Source: Onthophagus taurus (Eukaryota > Arthropoda > Insecta > Coleoptera > Scarabaeidae). Taken from it: a stretch of DNA of 64,000 nt. The stretch's first letter is position 1, and each line of letters starts with the position of its first letter. The notes beneath the pieces are model-generated. The model had not been told where the DNA came from, ran no database searches, and saw only the letters and a program-made list of their open reading frames with translations. Shown here in pieces: positions 9,084 to 19,612 of the stretch. Both the position numbers and the translations under genes were made by a program. The stretch is taken from positions 4,526,001 to 4,590,000 of the forward strand of contig NC_091976.1 in the NCBI RefSeq assembly GCF_036711975.1. Direction: 5' to 3'.

Positions 9084-10832
9084 GTGGACGAAAATGCAAG
9101 TGATAAAGACGATTGTCCTAGTGATTACTACTCTAAAAGTTGCCATAACTCTGACTCTGAACAAGGTGACAGTGATATAGATGATACCTGCGCAGTACCT
9201 GTACGAAACGTACAATTACTAAACGATGAAAGTGAAAAAAGTAACCGAAAAGAGAGCCGCGTTAAATATTTTTATGGAAAAAATAGATTGAAGTGGGCCA
9301 CACAAGAGAAAAAAAGAACAACAAGAGTGTCCGCCTCTAATAAAGTAACCATAAAACTACCAGGCGTCAGAGGACCTGTAAAAAATGTTCAGGATTCTTC
9401 ACGTATCTCCGATATTTGGAATTGTCTATTCTCACAAGAACTCTCCCAAGAAATAATTTCCAAAACAAACCAAAAGTTAGAAGCCAATCGCGAAAAATTT
9501 CAAGGTACAACTCGCATAGAAATCCGAAATGTGGATGAGATCGAATTTCAAGCGCTATTAGGGTTGCTCTTGTATAGTGGGGTCTTCAAGTCAGGACATG
9601 AAGATTTGAGTTCACTGTTTGCGACAGATGATACTGGCCGTGATTTATTTTGCTGTACGATGTCACTGAAGCGGATATTGACGTTATTAGCATGTCTTCG
9701 ATTCGATGATTCAAACACAAGACAGCAAAGAAGAAAAGATAATGCTGCAGCACCTATATCTTGGTGTTTCGAAAAACTAGTGTCAAACTTTCAAGATAAC
9801 TATATTTTGGGAGAATATGTCTGTGTAGACGAAATGCTAGTAGGATTTAGGGGTCGCTGCAGTTTCAAAATGTACATCCCAAACAAACCGAATAAATATG
9901 GCATAAAAGTGATGATACTTACCGACACCAGAAATAATTACTGCTATAATGCATACATATACAGTGGGAGAAATTCAGATGGTAGGGGATTGGATACAAA
10001 CTTATTGACTCTAAATAAACCGACCCAAGCTGTTCTTCGACTTGCACATCCAATTTATGACTCCAATAGAAATGTTACAGCCGACAATTGGTTTACATCG
10101 GTTGAACTTGTAAATGAACTTACAAAGAGAAAATTAACGTATGTGGGCACAATGCGAAAAAATAATAGGGATATATCGATTGCATTTTTATCAAATAGAA
10201 GACGCACCGTGGGCTCAACGTTGTACGGGTTTCACGGAAATATGACTTTGGTTTCTCATGTACCCAAAAAATCCAAGGTTGTTATTGCACTTTCTTCTAT
10301 GCATCAAACATCTGGCATTGATCAAGAAACAAGGAAGCCCGAAATAATAGCGTTATATAACATGACTAAAGGCGGAGTAGACAGTTTAGATAAAAAATGT
10401 GCGAATTATTCCGTCAATCGCAGAACTCGTAGATGGCCTATGGCAGTTTTTTACGCAATGATTAACATGTCTTCCGTTAACTCATATATTTTATACAACT
10501 GTTTACCAAATAGAAAACAAATCAGTCGGTTAGATTTTATCAAGCAATTGGCAAGAGAGCTGATACTACCCGAACTGAAACGTCGTACATATAATGATAG
10601 GTTACCATCCCAACTTCGGATAACGATCAATCGGATTTTAGGACCTGATGCTCCTGAAACACTACCTCTAGCAGCTGTAGAAAATACTGTAGAGCGTTCC
10701 AAGCGCAAACGGTGCTACATGTGCCCAAAAAATGTGGATAGAAAGACATCATATTACTGCAAGGACTGTAAACATCCCATTTGTCTACAATGTTCGGACA
10801 TGCTCTGCAGAAATTGTGAAAATAGAACCTAG
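9084..10832 (+). CDS. piggyBac transposase (DDE_Tnp_1_7 type), 582 aa
   Basis: The catalytic aspartates appear in VCVDEMLVGFRGRC (about residue 248), NVTADNWFTS (about 333) and MTKGGVDSLDKK (about 432). The protein ends in a cysteine-rich domain (CYMCPKN, YYCKDCKHPICLQCS, CRNC) that binds the transposon ends in this family. Another start at 9013 (MATKRYLESTRPDDPNF) lies in a different frame and looks like the original N terminus. One frameshift near 9060 has therefore shortened the leader, while the catalytic core is uninterrupted. It cuts and pastes at TTAA. Confidence 0.9.
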   Translation: MDENASDKDDCPSDYYSKSCHNSDSEQGDSDIDDTCAVPVRNVQLLNDESEKSNRKESRVKYFYGKNRLKWATQEKKRTTRVSASNKVTIKLPGVRGPVKNVQDSSRISDIWNCLFSQELSQEIISKTNQKLEANREKFQGTTRIEIRNVDEIEFQALLGLLLYSGVFKSGHEDLSSLFATDDTGRDLFCCTMSLKRILTLLACLRFDDSNTRQQRRKDNAAAPISWCFEKLVSNFQDNYILGEYVCVDEMLVGFRGRCSFKMYIPNKPNKYGIKVMILTDTRNNYCYNAYIYSGRNSDGRGLDTNLLTLNKPTQAVLRLAHPIYDSNRNVTADNWFTSVELVNELTKRKLTYVGTMRKNNRDISIAFLSNRRRTVGSTLYGFHGNMTLVSHVPKKSKVVIALSSMHQTSGIDQETRKPEIIALYNMTKGGVDSLDKKCANYSVNRRTRRWPMAVFYAMINMSSVNSYILYNCLPNRKQISRLDFIKQLARELILPELKRRTYNDRLPSQLRITINRILGPDAPETLPLAAVENTVERSKRKRCYMCPKNVDRKTSYYCKDCKHPICLQCSDMLCRNCENRT

Positions 10833-11170
10833 AGTGCCATTTTTAATTTTACTTTGTTATCATATATATGTTAAACAATATGGACATCATAGATGTGATC
10901 CTTATTTAGTTTATTTGTATTTCTTTCTCTAAGAATAAAATAATACCTTTTTTTGTAGGCTATTGCTGTTTATTGTAGGCTATTATTTATTTAATACCGC
11001 CCTTGTTAATAGTAATAAAATGAGCAGAATCCACTTTTCTAATTAAGTAAGGTATGAAGTGAAGCATAAAACGGCAAACTAAAAGAAAAATATACCAAAG
11101 GCTCTTAAAAAGACATGGGTCCCTAGAACCCAACGTCACCACGCACGTCCCTCCACATGCACGTCACCAG
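10833..11170 (+). other. 3' untranslated and terminal region of piggyBac 1
   Basis: AT-rich sequence with an AATAAAAT signal near 10934, then the right subterminal repeat and terminus ending CGTCACCAG. No further gene. Confidence 0.6.
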
Positions 11171-11491
11171 TTAAAGGTTAATATTTCTGTGGTTTGCTGG
11201 TCATCAGACGGCTTCTTTCCGAGATGTAGCTGATAGATTTAATATTAGTATAAGTTCCCTACAAACTGTAATCCAGCGAACAGTGTATTTTATAAGCAAC
11301 CTATCAGACGAAGTAATACAATGGCCATATACAATGTTTAATACAATGTTTTCATATTTTTACTGTTCGAGCTGTGACAAATATCGTACTAGTTCGCAAT
11401 TAATCGTTACGTGCGCATACGCATTCATGAATGCACTAATTTGTCACAAACTAATACCTAATTCTCTGCTCGAACAAACCTAATACTTTAG
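11171..11491 (+). other. Right part of Harbinger 2
   Basis: Continuation of the broken nuclease frame to about 11330, then a non-coding tail, the right terminus at 11481 and the duplicated target bases next to CTTTAG. Confidence 0.7.
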
Positions 11492-11834
11492 CGATGAAAT
11501 TTTCAATCAAATAAATGGGGATGGAGTAGTATACGTGAGGATATTATACGCTGAAACTAAACACGGGCGTGTATGCTGGGATTGTTGGGATATGTTCGAT
11601 TGGGAGCTTACAATTGGTTATTTAGAAAATAAAGAAGGATTTCAACGAAAACCACTAAACAGCGTAATGGGGGGGTTTCAAATTATAAATAAGAGCGAAT
11701 TCATAGAGCTAGTGGAAAGCGAGAAAATGTGGTGCGCGTTCTGCTTGAATCGCCCAAATTTTCGAGTAAGTTTAAGAGTAGAATGTTCCGAAGTTGTATA
11801 CCAATTTTTAATGATAGAAGTAGCTCGTTATTAA
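11492..11834 (+). CDS. MALINAP gene, second ORF with two CxxC pairs (left TIR of A)
   Basis: The frame is open from the acceptor-like CTTTAG and reads DEIFNQINGDGVVYV, then VCWDCWDMF and, about 55 residues later, MWCAFCLNRP. Two CxxC pairs at that spacing suggest a single zinc site. Copies lie at 31706-32099 and 37949-38335 (minus strand). The function is unknown. Confidence 0.5.
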
Positions 11835-12384
11835 ATCAATAGAAAAGGATATTATAATAGTATATAAAAGTATCATTAAGAGCACGTTTTACTGGAAATA
11901 GACTAATTTAAAGTTTTAAATAATGTAGGTATATTATTTTTAAAATAAGCTTGTAAGTTAAATATAAAAGATAAGTTAGTTTATTATAATTTACGTATAA
12001 TATTTTTAAATAAATTTTTTGTAATATAAGCAATTGTTTGATATTTCTAAAAAGCTAATTAAATATGAACTTTAAAGTTATATGTAGGGTATGGAAATTT
12101 GATAAATAAAACAAATTAAATTCAGGTCAGGGCATTTTAATCTAAATAAATTAAAAAATGAAAGTTAATATAAATATAATAACAATGTAAAAAGATTAAA
12201 CTCACTTTCTAATTTATATAATATGGAGACATATGCCCCCATATCCTGAAAATAGAAGCCTGGTCCGAGGGGCGTCAAATCACAAAAAATTAAAGTTAAT
12301 ACATATTATTATATTAAAAAAAATTTAAATTAAACATACTCGAATAAAATTATACTATTTTCTACTTAACCTACTTAAATATAT
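11835..12384 (+). other. AT-rich inner end of the left TIR
   Basis: Very AT-rich; it mirrors 31280-31700. A segment ATATGGAGACATATGCCCCCATATCC is palindromic and shared with the right TIR (near 31315). The inverted-repeat match ends near 12276. No ORF is supported. Confidence 0.5.
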
Positions 12385-13273
12385 TTAAACGTTATTCGAA
12401 ATAGTTGTAAAATGACCCCAAGCCAATGTTTTAATACCATCGGCATCGATACATCGCTTGGAATCATGTGGGGAAAGGGCCAATTTGTTTTGTAAAACGG
12501 TAAAAACCGTGTGGTTAAAACTTCTAAATAATAACTGTTTTCTACACAAGACGGAATTTGAATGTAAACAGTCGAAATAATTTTGAAATGAAAGCTTTTG
12601 TTTAACCACAGCTTTCCTAATACCTTTAGATTTTTTAGTAACCCGCCCATCAGCAACCCGATTTGCGTACACCTTCGATCTTAAGCCAATAAATTCGACC
12701 ATTACGTTTCCGCAATTTTCATCTTTCATCTTACCTAAAACCGCTTTATTTTGCAAGGGGATGTCAAACCGATTATCGGGACTGTAGTTAGATGTATCAA
12801 ATTTATCTAAATTTAATTTAACATCATTATACACATCGTCAGACTTAATTAGTACGGTGAAACTGTCGGTATCCATGTAACACAACTGAACGTCCTCGCC
12901 GTATTTAGGTTTTAAAAAATCATAATAAAAATCGTACATTAATAATTTTGAGAGTTCTAAAACTGTAAAACCAACGTATAGAGGCTTATCGTAGACTACA
13001 TGAAGACGCTCCATTTGAATTGCCGAAAACGTTTCTGTGAATACTTTAACACTTTTAAAATTTAATTTAGCGATTAAACTCCGAGCTCCAAGTCTAGGTC
13101 GACCTGCGGTTTCGCCAGACCTGATATCGTCCCAACTGGTTACTAAGCGGACGTCGACTCGCTTATCAACATTTTCCATGGTTTTACCGAAAACTGCGTT
13201 GTTCATTAATTTAAAAAAATCCTTTTCAAAATCATTTTTAGCCGATTGGCGTAACTCTGTATTTTTATCTATA

Positions 13274-14304
13274 CAGTGTGTCCCCGGATAGGTGAAACGA
13301 CTCTTATAAAAGGTAAAATTTTTTCGATATTAATTGTCATCTTTTGGGGTTTAGCCCTGCTTGATTAACGACTAATTTTGAACATATTATCAATTATTAA
13401 AAAACAAGTGAGCCTTGACAGTGAAAGAAAAACTCTTTTTGTGGCAGGTAAAGTACCTTTTCTGTTTACAGTACGTGAAAGTGTTACTAAGAAGTTTTGT
13501 TCAGAATGAAAAACTATGGGCATATGCAAATTTTCGGATTGATCGGCCTACTTTGAAAAAATCCATATCAAACAATTTTATTTCTAACAAAGACTGCCAT
13601 GGAAAAACAAAATTGCTTTCCTGTCACTGTTAATCTCTCAAACTGTAATTTAGTAAACTTAAAGTGTTTTTTAAACAGAATGTTAACATTACAGGAAAAA
13701 GTTTACGTGATTCAGTGTTATGGAACCGGGAAAAAAACGATTATTGCTTTATTTTGTGAAAAATTTCCAAATACTGGAAATAAAAGAAGTACTTGTTGGC
13801 GTTTAATCAAAAGATTTCTTACAGCAGGAAGTATTCACTCTAAGAAAAAAAAATTATGATGAAACTGATTAACTATGATCAACTGTTTTCCTTTGTGGGC
13901 GAACACACACTTAATTTCTTGTGAACATTTTCAGAACGGTTTGTTTATTTCTCCCTAATAATCTGAATCTCAAAACAAAAAGTCGTAATAAGGTACTATT
14001 GACGAAAATAATAAACAATAGGTTTTATCAAAGTAGGCTGATGAAAATTTGCATATGGCCATAACTTTTCATTCTGAATAAAATTTCTTAGTAACATTTT
14101 ACCATACTGTAAACAGAAAAGGTACTTTACCTGACACACAAGAAGTTTTAGCTTCAGTATCAACACTCACTTGTTTTTTAAAATTTGAAAATATGTTCAA
14201 AATTAGTCTTTAATCAAGCAGGCCTGAACCCCAAAAGATGACAGTTAATATCGAAAAAAATTTACATTTTATAAGAGTCGTTTCACCTATCCGGGGACAC
14301 ACTG
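13274..14304 (+). mobile_element. Mariner-like element with long inverted repeats, non-autonomous
   Basis: It is flanked by TA on both sides (13272-13273 and 14305-14306). The termini CAGTGTGTCCCCGGATAGG and its inverse are the outer ends of inverted repeats of roughly 270-300 bases (for example CATATGCAAATTTTC near 13522 mirrored near 14045). About 1.03 kb long. It carries only a helix-turn-helix ORF and no catalytic domain, so it depends on a relative for movement. Confidence 0.85.
13680..13859 (+). CDS. Helix-turn-helix ORF (DUF4817-like) of the mariner-like element
   Basis: The frame reads MLTLQEKVYVIQCYGTGKK, FCEKFPNTGNKRSTC and RFLTAGSIHSKKK. This matches the N-terminal helix-turn-helix (annotated DUF4817, from memory) that precedes the DDE domain in many insect mariner-type proteins. 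It is the DNA-binding part only, 60 aa. An upstream in-frame start at 13599 also exists. Confidence 0.55.
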   Translation: MLTLQEKVYVIQCYGTGKKTIIALFCEKFPNTGNKRSTCWRLIKRFLTAGSIHSKKKKL

Positions 14305-17300
14305 TATATGACTTTAACCAAGGGGATTGTTTAAACGATAAAACTCTATTTACTTTACTTATAATTAATCCGTGTGCAACGGCTTGTTTTAAATTTCTGT
14401 AATGAATCACATAATTTGTCTTATCAAATAAATTTGGAATTAATCGTTTATCGCTCTCACATTTACAATTAGGGGGGATTAAATTTTCGGCTAAGAAAGG
14501 TAGATCATTATGTAGGTTGTGCAAGTGTTCGGGATACGCAATATCCACGTATAAAATATATCCGAAATCGTAATCGTCGGCTATATTATTAAAATCTAAA
14601 TTTTGAATTTCGTTTTCAGTCAACCATTTAAAGTCGGAAACGGGCATAAATTGAGATATTGCCCACAAATACAAATTGTTAGCGTCCCAATTTATTAAAA
14701 ATGTAGAGGGTGAATTAGCATCATAATTTTCCATATATTTATTATTTGCTTTAGCATGACGTAGAGAGCATTGGGAAATGCCCCCACGGATACCTTTTTT
14801 AATGAAATGAACTTGATCAATATTCGTCAACAATTCCAATTTAATTTTAGTGAATTTTAGCATAGCATCTCAAGATAACCCCGGTGCCGTATAATAATGC
14901 GCGGGATCTAAACCGTACGTTTTGAAACATACCCGTCTAAATTTCTCAAATACATCAGCTAATAGAAGAACATCGGTCTTTAAGTATAAATCGGAATAAT
15001 CCTTAAAAGTATGACAATTAAATTTCTTCCAAACAGTTTGGGCATGGGCATATTGCTCATCAGATATTCCCTCTAAATTTAAATTATTAAAAAATGCCTC
15101 TTTAGGGGGTAAGGATGTGGCATTAAGCCTATCAAATGATGACATAAAGGTGTAGGGAAAGATTCCCTTTTTGGTCAGCAATTTAAAATAATCATTGTGT
15201 GGGTAAAATTTACGCACGTTAATAAAATCAAACTCATTAAGGTTACCTGCTAAAGAATCTAATGAAGACGCCATGAACCGAAATGAATCAACAAATCTTA
15301 ATTTAAAGAAAACATTTTTAACAGATTTGTCTTCGCTAATTACCTTATCAACCAACACTCTTTTACTAAAATTAATGTATCTCTCTTTATTATTAGGTAA
15401 CACATCAAGTCCATCTTTGTCTGCATCACCCATTTCTTTAATAAATAAATGACAATCATACCCACTAAAGTTATGAAAAAATATCGGAATAAAATTTTGA
15501 AGTTTGAAATTTCGATTACAATTTGAATGGGTGGGACCTCGGTATTTGCCGCTAATATGACAATGATCACGAACCTTAACCTGGTTTGAAGTAAAAGGAT
15601 TTTGACAAATAATACAATTTTCTGCCGATTCGAAATGCCGTTGCTCATCGGCCGTTAAAGGTATAATTGGTTTTACAGTTTTAAAGTATTTGTTGTAAAG
15701 TAATTTAACATCATCAATTAATTTAGAGATACAAATTTTAGGCGCATCCGGTCCCGCATACGTTTCAAATTTATTTAAACTGCTATCAATATTGGAAACA
15801 ATGTAATAAGCAAAACTGTACGGTTGATGTTCCTCAATTTTTTCCGTAAAAGATTTAGCGCTACTCTGCTTACAATAATCGATCGGTTTTAAAAGCGATT
15901 CAAAGTCAGCGTAGATGACAAAGGGAGCCATTTGAGCGAATTTATAATTGTTAAATTCTAAAATATTTTGCGGAGTTTTTAAACCGAAAAAGTTTGGTTT
16001 AGATTTTAAATCGGTTGTAGGTAAAACGGTCATCACATGATTACAATCATAAGTCTGATGTGCGAGTAACTTGTCTGCGGATGAAAACCGCGTCAAACAT
16101 CCATCACAAAGATGTATAGAGCCGTTGCGGTTCACCCACTGGTTTGATATTAGCCTTGAAAGATTTTTAATTAAAACGAAATGTCCCTTGCCGTTTTCGT
16201 ATAGATAAAGCAAATTTATATGAATATCGCGTCTTTGTTTGGTAAAATAAATTGGCCCTTCCACCGTGTATTTACCACTACTACTACTTAACAATTCGTA
16301 AACATTAATACTTAAATTATTTAATTTTTCTACATTAATGATATCTTTTAAAGTAATGGGAAATGTAATCCCTTGTAAATTAAGTACTTGACTATAATGA
16401 GGGTAGCTTGTAGTTCGATCGTGACTATGATTTGCAGGATGAAGAGCCGCCGTCAAACACCACGCTAAACAAGCATCGTCCTCATAGTTTTTAATATTTA
16501 CGCACGCATGTTTTTCAGCAATTACCTGAGATAAACGTATATACGATGACCCGGGTATAGGTTCAAATTTTTTAATATTAAGCAGGAGGTGAGATACGGA
16601 GAAGAAGGCCCACCCAGAGTCGCGTTCTTGAAATTCTTCGCTTTGAGCTAAAATTTCCCTACACTTCCCAACATACACCTCATGCAAATCTGTACCCACC
16701 GAAACAACTTGAAATTTACAATTACAATTTTTCTCAGACATTAATACGTCTTCATCCCCATTTTCATCATACGCGGCTTTAACATAATTTGCAAAAAACT
16801 CAATCTGAACCTTTATAGAGGGACCACAGCGATCTAAACTAACCTCAATCATTCGTTTAACAGCTCCTTCTGATCTTGTTAGGAACGATGGTATATCATC
16901 ATCGGCCAACACGTCTGCGACTCTATAGGTGCAAACTCTACCTTTAAAACATGATTCCAATCTATCGACGTTATCTTCACCTTCGACCGGGGTTGCATGT
17001 TCCAACCTTAGATGAGTCCGTAGGTGAGTGGTAGATATAAAGTCAACACCGCAAATTGGACATAAGGGCGATGACAGACACGGCGGTTTTCGTCGAATCG
17101 GCTGCCGACTCGACCACCGTCTCGGCGTATACTTCTAATGTTTCATATTAGTTAAGGCACACACAGCGTTGCCCACCGCCTCTCGGCTCTGTGGCCGACT
17201 CGACACGTCGTTGACTCGTTCTGCAGCGGCTGCTTCCCGAACAGAAAGCGGCTTGTTATTCCACGTGTTTATATCTACCCGGACACACAGAGCTGTCTTT

Positions 17301-17455
17301 CGTTCGGTTTTCCGATTTTAATTTCATGAAAATAGGAAGAACTTGTGAATGTTTTTGCCGACCAAAACATGACAATAGATGCAAAAAAACAATTAGGTAA
17401 GTTCAAATATTTATTTATAATTACAAGTAAGTTAATATAATTATAAGTATTGAGT

Positions 17456-18320
17456 TTATTTTGATAAATATTGACAATATCGATCTCTAACAGCAGTGGC
17501 TCTAGAATTTCCTCTATGATATGAATCTGGTGGTAAACTCTGCATATTGGATTCAATTTCATTCATGTTCTCTTCAATAAATAGGTTTTCTCGCAATCCA
17601 TCTCTTCTTCTAACAAAGTTATGTAGAACACAAGTGGCTCTAATAATAATTTCAATTAAATCTATGTCGACATCTAGTGATCGATGAAATATCCTCCATT
17701 TGTTAGCCAAAATTCCAAATGTACATTCGATATATCTTCTGGCTCTGGATAGTTTGTAATTAAATATTTTCTTAGCATCTGTAAGATGTTTGCCTCCATA
17801 TGGTGTAAGTAGATTTTCTGCTAGAGGAAATGCTTCATCGCCTATTATTACATAGGGATACGGTTCATTTGAATTGGGGAAAGATCGTGGTGGAGGCACG
17901 CTTAAGGAACCTTCAGTTAATTTACGAAAAAGTGCAGAATTCTTGAATATTCCAGCATCACTAGATTTTCCGTAAGATCCGACTTCTATATAGGTAAAAC
18001 AAAAGTTGGCATCGCACATTCCAAACAATACAGTCGAAAAATAATTTTTGTAGTTATAGTACATAGAGCCACTGTTGGGTGGTTGCTTAGTTCTAATGTG
18101 TTTGCCATCTATGGCTCCAATGCAGTTTGGAAACTTTGCGTTTTTTTCAAATCCTGCTGCTATCTCTAACCACTTTTTTGTACATAGTTTTGGTATGGTA
18201 CTTTCAACTAAACAAAACCAAATTGCCTCGCATACTTCTTTAACAATAGAACTAGCAGTAGATCTTCCCACTCGGAAAGTATAATGAAGATCGGTTAGGG
18301 AGCACCCAGTTGCTAGATAT
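17456..18320 (-). CDS. Harbinger nuclease (HARBI1-like, DDE_Tnp_4), second exon
   Basis: Exon 2 starts after TTTTTAG at 18321-18322 and reads YLATGCSLTDLHYTFRVGRS in frame with exon 1 at 19302-19612. The catalytic residues are visible: GAIDGKHI, then VIIGDEAFPL, then RRYIECTFGI. The family performs DDE-type cut-and-paste at TWA targets and needs the MADF/Myb partner for nuclear import and end binding. The total product would be about 390 aa, the normal size. It looks intact. Confidence 0.85.
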
Positions 18321-18575
18321 CTAAAAAGATATTATTGTAAATGCAATATTCCATGAGAAAATTTTTTTAGAAGAGTGATCATGTAAGAAAAATTAAAAAA
18401 GTTTCTTTTTTATGATTCCAGTAATTTATTTCTTCTTTAGAGATACCCTATTTCGAAAGCTACGAACCATAAAAATGAAACTGTTCAAATTTTCCCTCAC
18501 TGTTATGAAGATCTTTTCGTTGTATAATATAGTGACGACCGTAACTTTCTGTCGATATTCATTTTGTTTATTTTA

Positions 18576-19229
18576 GGTGAGTTGATACGAAAGAAATGGA
18601 AGAACATTAGAGATAGATTTGCGAGGGAATTGCAAGAAAGGAAAGGAAAGTCTGGGGATGGAGCAAGAACAAAAGCTCCGTATGTGTATACAAAGCATTT
18701 ACAATTTTTAAAAGATATTTTGACACCAAAACAAACCATAAATTCTTTAGAACAAATTTCAAATACCGAACCAATAATATCTGAACAAGAACCTGGACCT
18801 TCTATGACCAACCCTCCACAAACAGAATGGAAGAGACTTGGGAAGAAAAGACTGTATCCTTTTGAGGACAAATTAATAAATTCGTTGGAAACTGTTCAGA
18901 AAAAAATGATGGAAGCAAAATCTACACCTCCAGATGATAATGACGACAACCGGCATTTCGTCCTGTCTTTGCAACCAAGTCTTTCAGCGTTACCAAGACA
19001 CCTAAATACACTTTGCAGAATAGAATTATTGCAAGTCATGTCCAAGTACGAAACATACGGTCATTCACGTCAAAATCAATTACAAACAATACCCAGTTTC
19101 ACGCAAAGTCAATTTAGCAATATGCAACAACACCATCAACAACAACCTCAAGTTCCAGTTCCATCGCCATCTCCAGCAAGTTCCTATATATCAACTTTTA
19201 GTACTGAAGAAGACTCATTCCCATACTAG
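18576..19229 (+). CDS. MADF-domain protein of Harbinger 1 (DNA-binding partner), 3' exon
   Basis: The frame opens after TTTATTTTAG at 18575-18576 and reads GELIRKKWKNIRDRFARELQ, the second half of a MADF domain. A low-complexity linker and a C-terminal segment rich in Q and P follow. The first half of the domain is not visible here and must lie in an upstream exon that I could not identify. The gene lies entirely within the intron of the nuclease, on the opposite strand. Confidence 0.65.
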   Translation, partial: GELIRKKWKNIRDRFARELQERKGKSGDGARTKAPYVYTKHLQFLKDILTPKQTINSLEQISNTEPIISEQEPGPSMTNPPQTEWKRLGKKRLYPFEDKLINSLETVQKKMMEAKSTPPDDNDDNRHFVLSLQPSLSALPRHLNTLCRIELLQVMSKYETYGHSRQNQLQTIPSFTQSQFSNMQQHHQQQPQVPVPSPSPASSYISTFSTEEDSFPY

Positions 19230-19301
19230 GTTGTTAATATTATAATAAATATATTTTTGAATAAAAAGCTTGAGTAAATATGATTTTTTTTTCTTGCTTA
19301 C

Positions 19302-19612
19302 CTAAGAGTAATGACTAACTTTTCTTCAGGAGGAATACTACACCTCATACGAGTATTTGTTTTAGTAATATTTCCCTTTATAGTATTTAATAATTCATCA
19401 AAAGTAGTCATTGACATCCTCAAATAATTGAAAAATTTGTCTTCGTCACTTTTTAGTTCCGCAAATAAGGTTTGAAACTGACCTTTCTTTTCTCTTTCCA
19501 TTACAATGGGATGCACCCACATTCTACGATTTTTTTTCTTTTTTCGTTTCCAAAGCACATATAGCATTGACAAATAAATAATATGATTTAAATAATCATT
19601 GTAATCATCCAT
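19302..19612 (-). CDS. Harbinger nuclease, first exon
   Basis: I chose the start MDDYNDYLNHIIYLSM at 19612; an in-frame upstream extension reaches into the terminal repeat and is probably untranslated. The exon contains LRMSMTTFDELLNTIKGNIT and ends IPPEEKLVITL at a CTTAG|GTAAGC donor. The 980-base intron (18321-19301) preserves the frame into exon 2. Confidence 0.8.

Larger units (their letters stand above)
8523..11170 (+). mobile_element. piggyBac transposon 1
   Basis: A TTAA target duplication flanks the element (8519-8522 and 11171-11174). The short terminal inverted repeats start CTGGTGACGT. Subterminal GGGTCTCTGGGACCC is mirrored near the other end by GGGTCCCTAGAACCC. The length is 2648 bp, normal for an autonomous piggyBac. 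It encodes one transposase and jumped into Harbinger 2. Confidence 0.9.
7854..11481 (+). mobile_element. PIF/Harbinger element 2, internally deleted and split by a piggyBac
   Basis: The termini are AGGTTTGTTCGAGCAG and its inverse CTGCTCGAACAAACCT, flanked by AAT on both sides (or TAATA, if the terminal A/T is counted as target). The empty site is visible in the other TIR copies as TTAATAATACTTTAG. Without the piggyBac at 8523-11170 the element is about 980 bp. It keeps only the first part of a HARBI1-like nuclease gene, so it is non-autonomous. Confidence 0.8.
5716..12276 (-). repeat. Left terminal inverted repeat of Polinton A
   Basis: This is an inverted copy of 31277-34978. About 2.9 kb is Polinton sequence and 3.6 kb is the nested Harbinger/piggyBac insertion. 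The match fades near 12276, where the AGGGGCGT segment mirrors the ACGCCCCT segment near 31280. It encodes the 105-aa gene, the 160-aa gene and the MALINAP gene. Confidence 0.75.

Noticed and set aside
9027-9215. Minus-strand frame opposite the piggyBac 1 N terminus
   Set aside because: Shadow of the transposase; no start context or family.
17369-17396. Possible first exon of the MADF gene (MTIDAKKQL before GTAAGT)
   Set aside because: It has a good donor but is too short and does not resemble the MADF N-terminal half; left unassigned.
18075-18284. Plus-strand frame opposite the Harbinger nuclease, considered as the missing MADF exon
   Set aside because: No MADF-like residues; it is a shadow of the nuclease exon.
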